DNA of 64,000 nt from Candidatus Poribacteria bacterium (GTDB lineage: Bacteria; Poribacteria; WGA-4E; WGA-3G): the NCBI GenBank assembly GCA_022827225.1, contig JAJDTJ010000065.1, positions 1 to 64,000 of the forward strand, written 5' to 3'. Every line of letters starts with the position of its first letter. Position 1 is the stretch's first letter. Below, piece after piece: positions 18,195-26,527 of the stretch. Both the position numbers and the translations under genes were made by a program. The notes beneath the pieces were generated by a model, which saw only the letters and a list, made by a program, of their open reading frames with translations, had not been told where the DNA came from and did not search any database.

Positions 18195-19655
18195 ATGAAC
18201 GATACATTCACAGCTGAGCAGCTCTCTAAACTGTTCAGGGAAGTTGATGAGCGGCATAACCCAGACCTAAGCAGAATCGACGAGGCACGCGTTCAGCAAA
18301 TGTGGCATCAGCAACACTTTTTTGATACCGATATGGCATCAATTGATAGGCGCGCGATTCGCGTACTAAAGCCTGGGGTCTGGAATCATAATGAGGGTCC
18401 CGATTTTATGCACGCCGAGATTGAAATTGGTGGCAAACTCCAGATCGGGAATGTCGAAATTCACGTCCGATCTTCGGAGTGGTACGCCCACCAACATCAT
18501 CTCAATTCCAGATACAATCGGGTCATTTTACACGCAGTCTTCTTTAACGACGATTTCAATCTGCGGACACGGCTCCAGAACGGAAAGCGCGTCCCAACCT
18601 TAGAACTACTGAAATGGGTTGCAGTAGATACGGGAGACCTGTACGACAACACAAAAGACACAACAACGACAGATGGATTGTGTCGGATCACCGGGAAGCA
18701 GCTGAACATAGAAATCTTGAAAGGCGTTTTTGAGTCATTGGGACGCGAACGGTTTTTGGAAAAGACGGAGTCGATGCGGCTGTTAAGAACCCGCCTCGAT
18801 TTCGAGCAGCTCCTCTATGAAGGTATCATGGAGGCATTAGGCTACGAACGCAACAGTAAAGCCATGCGAGAATTGGCACAGCATGTCCCTTTTGCCGATC
18901 TTGACCAGAAATCCGAACTGGAGATTCAGGCGACGCTTTTCGGGGTCGCCGGTCTCTTGCCATCACAACGCGAGAAGCCACTACCACCGCAAGTAACGGA
19001 CGATCCAGGCATCGTTGCCTTGGAAGAACAGTGGCGCACTTCGGAGTATGCAGAACTGCCACCCCGTATGACAGAGGCGCGTTGGAGTTTTACCGGAAGA
19101 CCCCTTAATCACCCCGTCCGGCGGATCGCAGCGATGGCTCAGTTAATCCAGCGTTGTCAAGGGAGCCTGATGATGTATTTTCTCCCAATCTGTGAAAAAG
19201 TGGCAACTGCGGATACAAAGCGGGCACTACAAACTATCCAAACAGAACTACGTGCACACCTGATACTCGAACCTACCGGCTATTGGGATCAGCATTCTAA
19301 CTTCGGTTTGAAAAGCAGACGCAAAATAGCATTGATAGGCAAAGATCGAGCGATGGACATCATCATTAATAAAATCTTGCCGGTTGCCTACATTTGGGCA
19401 GTTGAAGCCGATAGTCAACAACTGCAGGAGGCAGTCCTACAACTCTATAGCATCGGCTCCAAATCTACAGGGAACAAGATTATCGATGCCGTTAACAAGC
19501 AAATTTTCACTGAGACACAGCCGATGCGTCATCTGAAGCCGACCGCCAAAATTGAGCAAGGGTTCATCCGTTTATACAAAAATTACTGTGTCGATCAACT
19601 CTGTGATCTCTGCCCCATTTTAGAACACGACGCGGTGCTCCAGGAGGAGGATTAG
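18195..19655 (+). CDS. DUF2851 family protein
   Basis: The 486-residue protein matches the DUF2851 family in its conserved N-terminus: MWHQQHFF, PGVWNHNEGPDFMHAEIEIG and GNVEIHVRSSEWYAHQH. The family is common in Bacteroidetes and some candidate phyla and has no established function. A C-terminal Cys cluster, YCVDQLCDLCPIL, could bind metal. The conserved E-x-H-x-R residues in the N-terminal domain are reminiscent of nuclease active sites, which is only a suggestion. It sits between thiE and a methyltransferase gene in an apparent operon. Confidence 0.8.
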   Translation: MNDTFTAEQLSKLFREVDERHNPDLSRIDEARVQQMWHQQHFFDTDMASIDRRAIRVLKPGVWNHNEGPDFMHAEIEIGGKLQIGNVEIHVRSSEWYAHQHHLNSRYNRVILHAVFFNDDFNLRTRLQNGKRVPTLELLKWVAVDTGDLYDNTKDTTTTDGLCRITGKQLNIEILKGVFESLGRERFLEKTESMRLLRTRLDFEQLLYEGIMEALGYERNSKAMRELAQHVPFADLDQKSELEIQATLFGVAGLLPSQREKPLPPQVTDDPGIVALEEQWRTSEYAELPPRMTEARWSFTGRPLNHPVRRIAAMAQLIQRCQGSLMMYFLPICEKVATADTKRALQTIQTELRAHLILEPTGYWDQHSNFGLKSRRKIALIGKDRAMDIIINKILPVAYIWAVEADSQQLQEAVLQLYSIGSKSTGNKIIDAVNKQIFTETQPMRHLKPTAKIEQGFIRLYKNYCVDQLCDLCPILEHDAVLQEED

Positions 19656-19656
19656 C

Positions 19657-20460
19657 ATGCGTTCGCAAGTCAAGCCGTTGACGGACGAATCCTATTGGAC
19701 GACACTCTGGGACGGGCAACAGCACAAGGTTCGCCATCTACGGTGGGCTTATGTGGCAAATCGTCAACTCGCGAAACTGTTCCACAGCGCACTCACCGGC
19801 TTCGAGCAACCTACGCTGATTGAACTCGGATGCGCCGATTCACTTTGGCTCCCTTACCTTGCTCGACACTACAATAGTGATTGTTACGGGGTCGATTTTT
19901 CTGAACTTGGGTGTCAACTCGCAGAACGGAACCTTGCCCTTGCAGGTACAAAAGGAACGATTATCTGTGAAGACCTATTCAACTTTGCCAAAACGCATCG
20001 TACCACTTTTGAATTTCTGTATTCAATGGGTTTGATTGAACACTTTAGCACGCCTCAAGCGATTTTGAAGGAGATGTACAACCTGCTCAAACCGGGCGGA
20101 ACGATGCTGACAATAACGCCGAATCTACGCGGTATGTATACCCCGATCGCGCGGGTTGCAAGTCCGAAACTTCTCGCGACACACAAGGTAATTCTACCGA
20201 TAGGACTTGCTACAGCGTTGCAAGAAACAGGATTTCAGGTCACGGAATATGGATATACAGGCGGTCCCTTAAAGCTGAGCGTTGTCGATTATTCGCCATG
20301 GCGAGCAGTCATCGGCAAATGGGGACATGAAGTACTCTGTAAATGCGTCAATCTAACAGATATTGTCGTCGGTAATTTATTAATGGCACTTCGGGTGCCG
20401 AACCAGCAGCTAACATCACCGTATGTGTATGCGATCTGTAGAAAACCGAAAACGAAGTAA
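19657..20460 (+). CDS. Class I SAM-dependent methyltransferase
   Basis: A 267-residue protein with Rossmann motif I as LIELGCADSLWLPYLA and an acidic motif II (CYGVDFSELG), then LYSMGLIEHF and the post-motif LLKPGGTMLTITPN. The substrate is unknown. The ATG begins one base after the DUF2851 stop, and its AGGAGGAGG ribosome site lies within the end of that gene, so the pair is very likely translationally coupled. Confidence 0.85.
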   Translation: MRSQVKPLTDESYWTTLWDGQQHKVRHLRWAYVANRQLAKLFHSALTGFEQPTLIELGCADSLWLPYLARHYNSDCYGVDFSELGCQLAERNLALAGTKGTIICEDLFNFAKTHRTTFEFLYSMGLIEHFSTPQAILKEMYNLLKPGGTMLTITPNLRGMYTPIARVASPKLLATHKVILPIGLATALQETGFQVTEYGYTGGPLKLSVVDYSPWRAVIGKWGHEVLCKCVNLTDIVVGNLLMALRVPNQQLTSPYVYAICRKPKTK

Positions 20461-20525
20461 TTCAAGGCAATCAACACTTCACACTGTCCGATTTATAAAT
20501 TCAACGAAAAATAGGAGAACCTATT

Positions 20526-21245
20526 ATGAAAGTCTTATGCTTTTTGACCATTATGTTGCTCTGTGTCTCTGTTGCTATGGCAGAAGAGACCTTCTTCTCT
20601 GCATTAGAGAGCCAAGCAGAAGTTGAAAAAGAGGGTGGCACCGTTGATGGCGGGAGCTTCGAACCCGGTAAATTCGGTAACGGCTTTGTCAGTAAAGAGG
20701 CTGGCGATGTTATCCACTTCCCCGTGGAAGACCGCTTCGTTAACCTCAACGAAGGCACAGTTGAACTATGGATAACCATGGGATTGGATACCAGCACCAT
20801 CACCGGTGAACTCTTTATGTTCATGACTTACAAACGCGGCACAGACGCAGTGTTCCTACAATTCAACAATGGCGGAGTCGCACAGATGCGGATTAAAAGT
20901 GCAAATTCATGGCATAACGCCACCAGCGAGAAACTCGACTGGAAAAAAGGTGAACATCACCACATGGCAGGCACATGGGGACCCGACGGTCTGAAACTCT
21001 ACTTAGATGGCGAGCTTGAAGGTGAAGATGATTTCAAGGAGGGACCGACTGTGTTCGCTGCAACCTTTGAGATTAACAACGCCTCACCACCTTCACCGAA
21101 TTTCCCGACAAATTGTGTCGTTGATGGACTCCGACTCTCTGACCATCAGAAAGAACCCGACGAATTTGTAATGGATGACCCAGCACCCGTCCAACCGATC
21201 AGAAAACTCACAACGACTTGGGCACGGATTAAGCACACGAATTAA
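20526..21245 (+). CDS. Secreted LamG-fold protein (1 of 3) with conserved C-tail
   Basis: The 239-residue protein starts with a signal peptide (MKVLCFLTIMLLCVSVAMA, cut near 19-20) and continues as a concanavalin/LamG-like jelly roll. Typical strands include GTVELWI, HHHMAGTWGPDGLKLYLDGE and CVVDGLRLS. The C-terminus carries KLTTTWARIK (227-236), a tail shared with the LamG proteins at 24309 and 51711. LamG domains usually bind glycans or proteins; the ligand is unknown. AGGAG lies eight bases before the ATG. Confidence 0.82.
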   Translation: MKVLCFLTIMLLCVSVAMAEETFFSALESQAEVEKEGGTVDGGSFEPGKFGNGFVSKEAGDVIHFPVEDRFVNLNEGTVELWITMGLDTSTITGELFMFMTYKRGTDAVFLQFNNGGVAQMRIKSANSWHNATSEKLDWKKGEHHHMAGTWGPDGLKLYLDGELEGEDDFKEGPTVFAATFEINNASPPSPNFPTNCVVDGLRLSDHQKEPDEFVMDDPAPVQPIRKLTTTWARIKHTN

Positions 21246-21282
21246 TAAAGTTTAGCACTTCCTCAACTTTGCGTTTGTAATA

Positions 21283-21379
21283 GTGCGATTTATCGCACGT
21301 CCATGAGCCATTAACGGGCAATGAGTTGCCCTACTACGAACCGACTTTACCTTTATTTCAAAAATAGGTAAAGCGTAGT
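21283..21379. repeat. Three hairpins in tandem upstream of the sialidase gene
   Basis: GTGCGA/TCGCAC (21283-21298), GGGCAA/TTGCCC (21316-21331) and a longer stem joining ACTACG with CGTAGT and CTTTACC with GGTAAAG (21333-21379) lie back to back. The array is probably an interspersed repeat. Because it ends 36 bases before the sialidase start it would also fold in that gene's leader. Confidence 0.65.
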
Positions 21380-21414
21380 AATGAAGAAATAGTGCCTATG
21401 GGAGGTTATAAGTT

Positions 21415-22482
21415 ATGTATAAAACAGAGAGTCCACTTTTCACAGCGGGGACGGAAGGTTACCATACATTTCGGATTCCCGCGCTTGTCCGATCAAACGA
21501 GGGAACGCTATTAGCCTTCTGTGAAGGCAGACGACGCGGCGGCGGTGATTCAGGTGACATTGATATTGTCCTGAAACGGAGCCTTGATAAGGGTGAAAGC
21601 TGGGAACCGATGCAAGTCGCTGTCTCTACAGGAACGGATACAGACGGCAATCCGGCACCCGTAGTTGACCGAGATACAGGCACAATCTGGCTCGTTTTTT
21701 GCCAGAACCTCGCCGACGGCGCAGAAGGGAAAATTGTTGCCGGAGAAGCACCACGTACCGTCTGGCGAACCTCCAGCACCGATGATGGCAAAACCTGGAC
21801 AGAACCGCGAGAAATCACAGCCACAACCAAAAATGAAGACTGGACATGGTATGCTACCGGTCCCTGCCACGGGATTCAACTCGCAAGTGGTAGATTGGTC
21901 ATTCCGTGTGATCACGTGCTTGGAAACAATCGGAACTATGCCGAATATGGCTACTCACACCTAATTGTCAGCGACGATCACGGTCAGACATGGAAGATCG
22001 GCGGCAAGGCACAACCCGGTACGAACGAATCGGTTGTCGTTGAAACGGTGGACGGTGGACTCTATTTCAACTGTCGGAACTACGTCGCACCGAAACGACG
22101 TGCTTATGCGCGGAGTAGCGACAGCGGGGACACATTCACGGAAGTCGGTTACGAGGAAGACCTCGTCGAACCGATCTGTCAGGCGAGTATGGTGCGGTAT
22201 ACGGACGCGAACCAACACGACAAGAACCGTATCCTATTCTCCAATCCTGCCAGTGAAAGTCGTCAACGAATGACAATCCGCATTAGTTATGACGAGTGTC
22301 AAACTTGGAACAGTGGAAAAGTCTTGCACGCAGGTCCTGCGGCGTATTCCGATCTCTGTATCGACTCAGATATGAATATTTGCTGTCTCTATGAGCGTGG
22401 CGAGAACAGTGCCTACGAAACGTTGTCGTTTGCAAAGTTCGATGTGGCATGGCTGACGGATGGATCAGATACGTTGGTGTAA
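21415..22482 (+). CDS. Sialidase-family glycosidase (BNR repeats)
   Basis: The 355-residue six-bladed propeller protein resembles exo-alpha-sialidases. The arginine-triad residue is Arg20 in the FRIP motif (HTFRIPAL), and five Asp-box-like units are visible: SLDKGESW, STDDGKTW, SDDHGQTW, SSDSGDTF and the degenerate SYDECQTW. No signal peptide is seen, so it may act on imported sugars, or the substrate may not be sialic acid. GGGAGG nine bases upstream supports the start. Confidence 0.85.
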   Translation: MYKTESPLFTAGTEGYHTFRIPALVRSNEGTLLAFCEGRRRGGGDSGDIDIVLKRSLDKGESWEPMQVAVSTGTDTDGNPAPVVDRDTGTIWLVFCQNLADGAEGKIVAGEAPRTVWRTSSTDDGKTWTEPREITATTKNEDWTWYATGPCHGIQLASGRLVIPCDHVLGNNRNYAEYGYSHLIVSDDHGQTWKIGGKAQPGTNESVVVETVDGGLYFNCRNYVAPKRRAYARSSDSGDTFTEVGYEEDLVEPICQASMVRYTDANQHDKNRILFSNPASESRQRMTIRISYDECQTWNSGKVLHAGPAAYSDLCIDSDMNICCLYERGENSAYETLSFAKFDVAWLTDGSDTLV

Positions 22483-22493
22483 TGTGACCTTGA

Positions 22494-22793
22494 TTAAGGG
22501 ATGGAAGAGGAACCTCTCTCCAATCTTCCATGTTAACGATATTAGAAGTTTCACCCGATGTGGATATGCTTGTGGAAAAGCTGCTTGATTCCGGTGCAGT
22601 CCCACGAGGTTCTGTATTTGATGCCCAGCATATCGCTATTGCGACGGTACACAGCGTTGAATATTTGGTATCGTGGAACCACAAGCATATTGTAAATGAA
22701 CGCAAACGTGAACATATCAATCAGGTTTGCCGAAAAGCAGGATTTCAACCCATAACCATTTGCACACCTATAGCATTAATGGAGGACATTCAG
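22494..22793 (+). pseudogene. PIN-domain toxin (VapC-like), N-terminal part missing
   Basis: Residues DAQHIAIATVHSVEYLVSWN, HIVNERKREHIN and GFQPITICTPIALME match the C-terminal half of VapC-like PIN nucleases. The N-terminal half, with the first catalytic Asp, is absent: the frame begins after a stop at 22491 and the sialidase gene ends just before. The frame runs without a stop into the next small gene, making a fused frame up to 23030. The toxin should be inactive. Confidence 0.6.
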
Positions 22794-23030
22794 ATGAAAG
22801 AAGTTCCTGAAAAACACCCGGAGTTTGATCCTGAAACATATACGGATCCCATTCTTGAAGAGTGCTATCGAATCAAAGCGGAGCTGAGTGCTCAATTCAA
22901 AACTCTGGATGAATTCTTTGCGTATGTGAGAGCACTGGAAGAAGAGGGAAAACGCAACGGGGTCAAATACGTTTCGTACTATGATCCGTCCAAACGTCTA
23001 CCCCCAGAAAAATCTGACGATGATGACTAA
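22794..23030 (+). CDS. Small acidic protein partnered with PIN toxin (copy 1)
   Basis: A 78-residue protein beginning MKEVPEKHPE, with a central helix DPILEECYRIKAELSAQF and an acidic tail SDDDD. The start is set by GGAGG at 22781-22785, which lies inside the end of the PIN frame. The DPIxEExxxIxxExxAxF pattern is often encoded next to PIN toxin genes, so it may be the antitoxin or an accessory, but the family is not characterised to my knowledge. A near-identical copy follows. Confidence 0.6.
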   Translation: MKEVPEKHPEFDPETYTDPILEECYRIKAELSAQFKTLDEFFAYVRALEEEGKRNGVKYVSYYDPSKRLPPEKSDDDD

Positions 23031-23071
23031 ACACAAGCAGAACTTCGGCAGAACTGATGGAGGACATCCAG

Positions 23072-23308
23072 ATGAAAGAAGCACCAGAAAAACACCCGGA
23101 GTACGATCCCGAAACTTACACGGATCCTATCCTTGAAGAATGCTATCGAATCAAAGCAGAAATCAGTGCACAATTTAAAACTCTGGATGAATTCTTTGCA
23201 TATTTGAAAGCCGGAGAAGAAGAAGACAAACGCAATGGCATAAAACACGTCTCGTACTATGATCCATCCAAACGTCTACCGATAAAAAAATCTGATAATG
23301 ATGACTAA
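23072..23308 (+). CDS. Small acidic protein partnered with PIN toxin (copy 2)
   Basis: A second 78-residue copy, starting MKEAPEKHPE, with most positions identical to copy 1 and differences mainly in the tail (SDNDD). The duplicated block includes the upstream LMEDIQ codons and GGAGG site, so it began within the PIN gene end and extended to the stop. The duplication is recent judging from the high nucleotide identity. No toxin frame lies before this copy. Confidence 0.6.
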   Translation: MKEAPEKHPEYDPETYTDPILEECYRIKAEISAQFKTLDEFFAYLKAGEEEDKRNGIKHVSYYDPSKRLPIKKSDNDD

Positions 23309-23445
23309 ACATAAGCCGAGCTACTGCTTCCGATCTCCCGCATGTGAGACATCCTCTTAACGATGACCTCCTCGGTTCTGCTAAAGATAACCAGTTTGAT
23401 GCAATTTTTAATGCAAAACAAGGACGATGAGAACCCTAAAAACCT

Positions 23446-24294
23446 CTACCGCAGATATTCCTCGCCACGATGCTCCGCGATCCAGGTCTTCAGCGGCACA
23501 TCCGCATCTGTCGGTTGCCACCAGCCTTTGATGTCCACGCCGTCACCGAGGAGCTGTCGCCGGATGGGGTCGCATTTATCAAGGAGTTCCGGTGGCATGA
23601 GGTTGTAATCCAATCCACGCAACCAGCGATAACTATACCCCATAAACAGAACCTTCCGCGTCATATCCGAAAAATTCCAGCCGCGTGAATGCCACATCCG
23701 TCGATCAAAGAGGACTGCCGTGCCGCGTTTGACGATCAGATCCATCGCACCTTCGGGATCACCATCCGGTTCACTCGCTGACGGACGGGTATCAAGCCTA
23801 TGACTCCCCGGAATAAGACGCATTGCGCCGTTGTCGCGATGGGTAACATCGGTCAGCCAGTAGCTCACCTTCAATGAGAGTCGCGGGTGTGGACGCTCCA
23901 TCTCTGGTACAGGTCTGCCACCGTCCTGATGCCAATGTGCGGCTTTGGTAACACGCGGTATATCCGGCGGTTCTGGCGGATACATGATAAGATGCGAGAT
24001 GTAAAGTTGGATGTTCCATCCAAGGATATCCCAGAGCAGCGGAAAAACCTTCTTATTGTCAAGCAATTCCAGCAGTAAGTCATCCTCAACGACGGTACGG
24101 AACTTCGACAACAATTTGTGTGGTGCCACCCCCTTTTTGGCACGTTCCTCAGCATCAAGTCGATCTGCAACTTCCTCCAATGCGTCCACCATCTCCGTGC
24201 TGATAGCGTCCTCAACAACGAGGTACCCCGCGTCGTTGAATGCTTTGAGCTGCTCATCCGTAGCACAGTATTCAAGCCAACTTGTATCTATCAT
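23446..24294 (-). CDS. Phytanoyl-CoA dioxygenase (PhyH) family protein
   Basis: A predicted Fe(II)/2-oxoglutarate dioxygenase of 282 aa. The metal triad is visible as His122-x-Asp124 (HWHQDGG) and His202 (WHSRG), and Arg213 (TRKVLF) is placed to bind 2-oxoglutarate. I start at ATG 24294, six bases after GGAG, not at 24300, which touches it. PhyH proteins hydroxylate diverse small molecules and the substrate here is unknown. A second, divergent PhyH gene is at 55298. Confidence 0.9.
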   Translation of the reverse strand: MIDTSWLEYCATDEQLKAFNDAGYLVVEDAISTEMVDALEEVADRLDAEERAKKGVAPHKLLSKFRTVVEDDLLLELLDNKKVFPLLWDILGWNIQLYISHLIMYPPEPPDIPRVTKAAHWHQDGGRPVPEMERPHPRLSLKVSYWLTDVTHRDNGAMRLIPGSHRLDTRPSASEPDGDPEGAMDLIVKRGTAVLFDRRMWHSRGWNFSDMTRKVLFMGYSYRWLRGLDYNLMPPELLDKCDPIRRQLLGDGVDIKGWWQPTDADVPLKTWIAEHRGEEYLR

Positions 24295-24308
24295 TATCAT
24301 CTCCAGTG

Positions 24309-25070
24309 CTAATCGCGGATTTCAGATTTAATCCGTCCCCATGTTGTTGTGAGTTTCCCTGTGACTTCCACAGCAAACGCGATACCTTCCTCCATATCCA
24401 TCTGAATCTGTTCTTGAGAGATTGCGATATTGAGGATACGGAGTTCATCCATCGTTCCATCAAGCCAGATATTCTCATTCGCCTTTTTACCGATCCAGAC
24501 GGAGGCTTCGTTTTCATTGATGTCGCCTTCTCGCGGGGCTTCTCCATCCAATTCACCATCAAGATAGACGAGCACCGCTTCGCCATCGTAGACCATAGCG
24601 AGATGATGCCATGTATCCAACTCCATCTGTGTCGTGCCGTTTGCAACAACAGGATTGCCAGGTGCAGTATAGACGAATCCGCGAATTTTTCCGCCGGGTG
24701 TATCGAAACCCCATCCACTTTCAGCAACGGAACCCTTTCTCGCAATCACTGGATGCCCGCCCGGAAAAGAAGCCGGTTTAAACCACGCCTCAATTGTCAG
24801 TTCATCGCCGCCCGGAAGAAGACTCTCGTGATGTGGCACCTCAATAAGACTGCTCACACCATCAAAGACCAATGCACCGCCAATTTTCCCATCCTCTGTC
24901 CATTCAGCATCGGTAATCTCGCCATGATTCTCAAACTCGGATAGGTCTGTCGCTTCATTGTCAGTATCTTCATCAAAGAGGTATAGTAGCACCGTCTCCT
25001 CTTCAAATGCAGCGAAACAACTCAGACCGAAACAAAGCACGAGCGCAAAAACTGTCAGTATTCGAGTCAT
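24309..25070 (-). CDS. Secreted LamG-domain protein (2 of 3) with conserved C-tail
   Basis: The 253-residue protein has a signal peptide (MTRILTVFALVLCFGLSCFA) and one LamG/concanavalin-like domain with classic strands: ATDLSEFENHGEITDAEW, LTIEAWFKP, TWHHLAMVYDGEAVLVYLDG and IWLDGTMDELRILN. It ends GKLTTTWGRIKSEIRD, and the tail KLTTTWGRIK is shared with the other LamG proteins here. AAAGGAG is eight bases before the ATG. The PhyH gene starts 14 bases downstream, suggesting co-transcription. Confidence 0.87.
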   Translation of the reverse strand: MTRILTVFALVLCFGLSCFAAFEEETVLLYLFDEDTDNEATDLSEFENHGEITDAEWTEDGKIGGALVFDGVSSLIEVPHHESLLPGGDELTIEAWFKPASFPGGHPVIARKGSVAESGWGFDTPGGKIRGFVYTAPGNPVVANGTTQMELDTWHHLAMVYDGEAVLVYLDGELDGEAPREGDINENEASVWIGKKANENIWLDGTMDELRILNIAISQEQIQMDMEEGIAFAVEVTGKLTTTWGRIKSEIRD

Positions 25071-25140
25071 TTGAAAACTCTCCTTTTTATGTAGGTCTTA
25101 CTCAATTTTTTCGATCAGACTGGATGTATTGCGCGCTGTT

Positions 25141-25188
25141 GGCGAGACTGGAAAACCTCGCCGGCAAAGGTGTTTGCGTAAGTTCTAT
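25141..25188. repeat. REP-like hairpin plus solo MITE end
   Basis: GGCGAG/CTCGCC arms (25141-25162) are followed by TTTGCGTAAGTTCTAT (25173-25188). The latter matches the end of the element at 55161-55284 and is repeated exactly at 40407-40422. It directly abuts the stop codon of the oxidoreductase gene at 25188. Confidence 0.6.
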
Positions 25189-26399
25189 TAATCCTCCACT
25201 CGCTCAATAATCTCACCCGTTTCACGGTCCCTGAAGATGCGTTTCATTCTGCCGTCAGGCATCCGTTCATCTTTGAGGTGGGCATAGCGTTCATCGGCAT
25301 CTGACGGACCCGCTTGTATGTCGGCGGCTTCCGCAGTGCCGCGCCAATCCTCAATTTCAACGGTTTCCCACTGCTTCGATTTCGCGGATTTATAGCAGGC
25401 ATCAATAACAGCGTTCACAACATAACCGTCGTAGAAGGTCTCCATCGGTTCGCGTCCCTCGTCAATTGCGTTGAACATATCAAGGAACATATCGCGATAG
25501 CCGAGTTCTGCGACCTCATCACCGACAGGGAAAAGCCAACCGGTATCGCTTTCCGCCTTTTCAGCGACATAGCCACCTTGTCCGACAGCTGTGAACATCT
25601 CATAACCCGTCCGAAGCCAGTGGTTGAGCCAGATAGTCCCCTCACTGCCGGAAACCTCATCGCGTAAATCCATACCGCCCCGGAATGCCCATCCAACCTC
25701 GAACTGTCCCATCGCGCCGCTTTCAAATCGGATGAGTGCGATGCCGTGATCCTCTGCATCAATCGGATGAACGAGCGTATCTGCCCAACACATCACCTCA
25801 AGCGGTCTGTTGTTCTTACCGACGAAGTTTCGGATAATCTCGATGCAGTGGCACCCCATATCAACGATAGCACCACCACCTGCTTGCTCCAGGTCCCAGA
25901 ACCAGTCGCTGTGCGGCCCGGGATGCGTCTCGCGCGAACGTACCCATAGGATCTTACCGAGTGCCCCGTTTTGGACCGATTCCAAAGCCTTAAGGGTTTT
26001 CGGAGGGTACACCAAATCTTCGAGGTAACCACCAAAGACCCCAGCGGTTTCAACGATGTCCAGCATCGTTTTCGCTTCTTCGGCGGTACGTCCGAGCGGT
26101 TTCGTACAGAGGATGGCTTTGCCCGCATCCGCGGCAAGTTCAACCGCCTTCAGGTGTAAGTTGTTGGGTAACCCGATGACAACGACATCCGTTTCCGGAT
26201 GATTGATGGCTTCCGCCAAATCGGTCGTTGCGTGTGAAATGTTCCACTCTTCGGCGAATGCGTTCGCGCGTTCCTCGCGCCGAGAGTAGACGCTGTGCAC
26301 GCGGTCTGCACCGCGCTGATTATGGAGCGTCATCGTGTAAAACATTCCGATGAGTCCAGTACCAAGCATCGTGACTTTATGGCTTTTCAGTTCTGACAT
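25188..26399 (-). CDS. Gfo/Idh/MocA family oxidoreductase
   Basis: About 403 aa. The Rossmann motif is [14 protein letters not shown] and the catalytic-lysine motif is CTKPLGR; the C-terminal domain includes [16 protein letters not shown]. The end is rich in charged residues. I prefer ATG 26399 over the TTG one codon earlier. Such enzymes often oxidise sugars or inositols. The Ycf48-like gene lies upstream on the same strand, separated by a repeat, so co-transcription is uncertain. Confidence 0.9.
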   Translation of the reverse strand: MSELKSHKVTMLGTGLIGMFYTMTLHNQRGADRVHSVYSRREERANAFAEEWNISHATTDLAEAINHPETDVVVIGLPNNLHLKAVELAADAGKAILCTKPLGRTAEEAKTMLDIVETAGVFGGYLEDLVYPPKTLKALESVQNGALGKILWVRSRETHPGPHSDWFWDLEQAGGGAIVDMGCHCIEIIRNFVGKNNRPLEVMCWADTLVHPIDAEDHGIALIRFESGAMGQFEVGWAFRGGMDLRDEVSGSEGTIWLNHWLRTGYEMFTAVGQGGYVAEKAESDTGWLFPVGDEVAELGYRDMFLDMFNAIDEGREPMETFYDGYVVNAVIDACYKSAKSKQWETVEIEDWRGTAEAADIQAGPSDADERYAHLKDERMPDGRMKRIFRDRETGEIIERVED

Positions 26400-26434
26400 C
26401 AATATTCCTTTCTTTATCTGCGGCTATTGATCTT

Positions 26435-26509
26435 CAGCAGTCGGCAGGAAGCCTTGTGGCAAACACAAAGGTTTCGCATGCCACAATCCGTACTGATAGC
26501 CGACGGCTG
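26435..26509. repeat. Nested inverted repeat between two minus-strand genes
   Basis: Outer arms CAGCAGTCGGC (26435-26445) and GCCGACGGCTG (26499-26509) pair with one mismatch, and inner arms TTGTGGCA (26454-26461) and TGCCACAA (26479-26486) pair perfectly. It sits between the oxidoreductase start and the Ycf48-like stop. The CTGATTGCCGATAGCC flank resembles the CTGACTGCTGAT words at 27.6-27.8 kb. Confidence 0.65.
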
Positions 26510-26527
26510 ATTGCCGATAGCCAGCAA

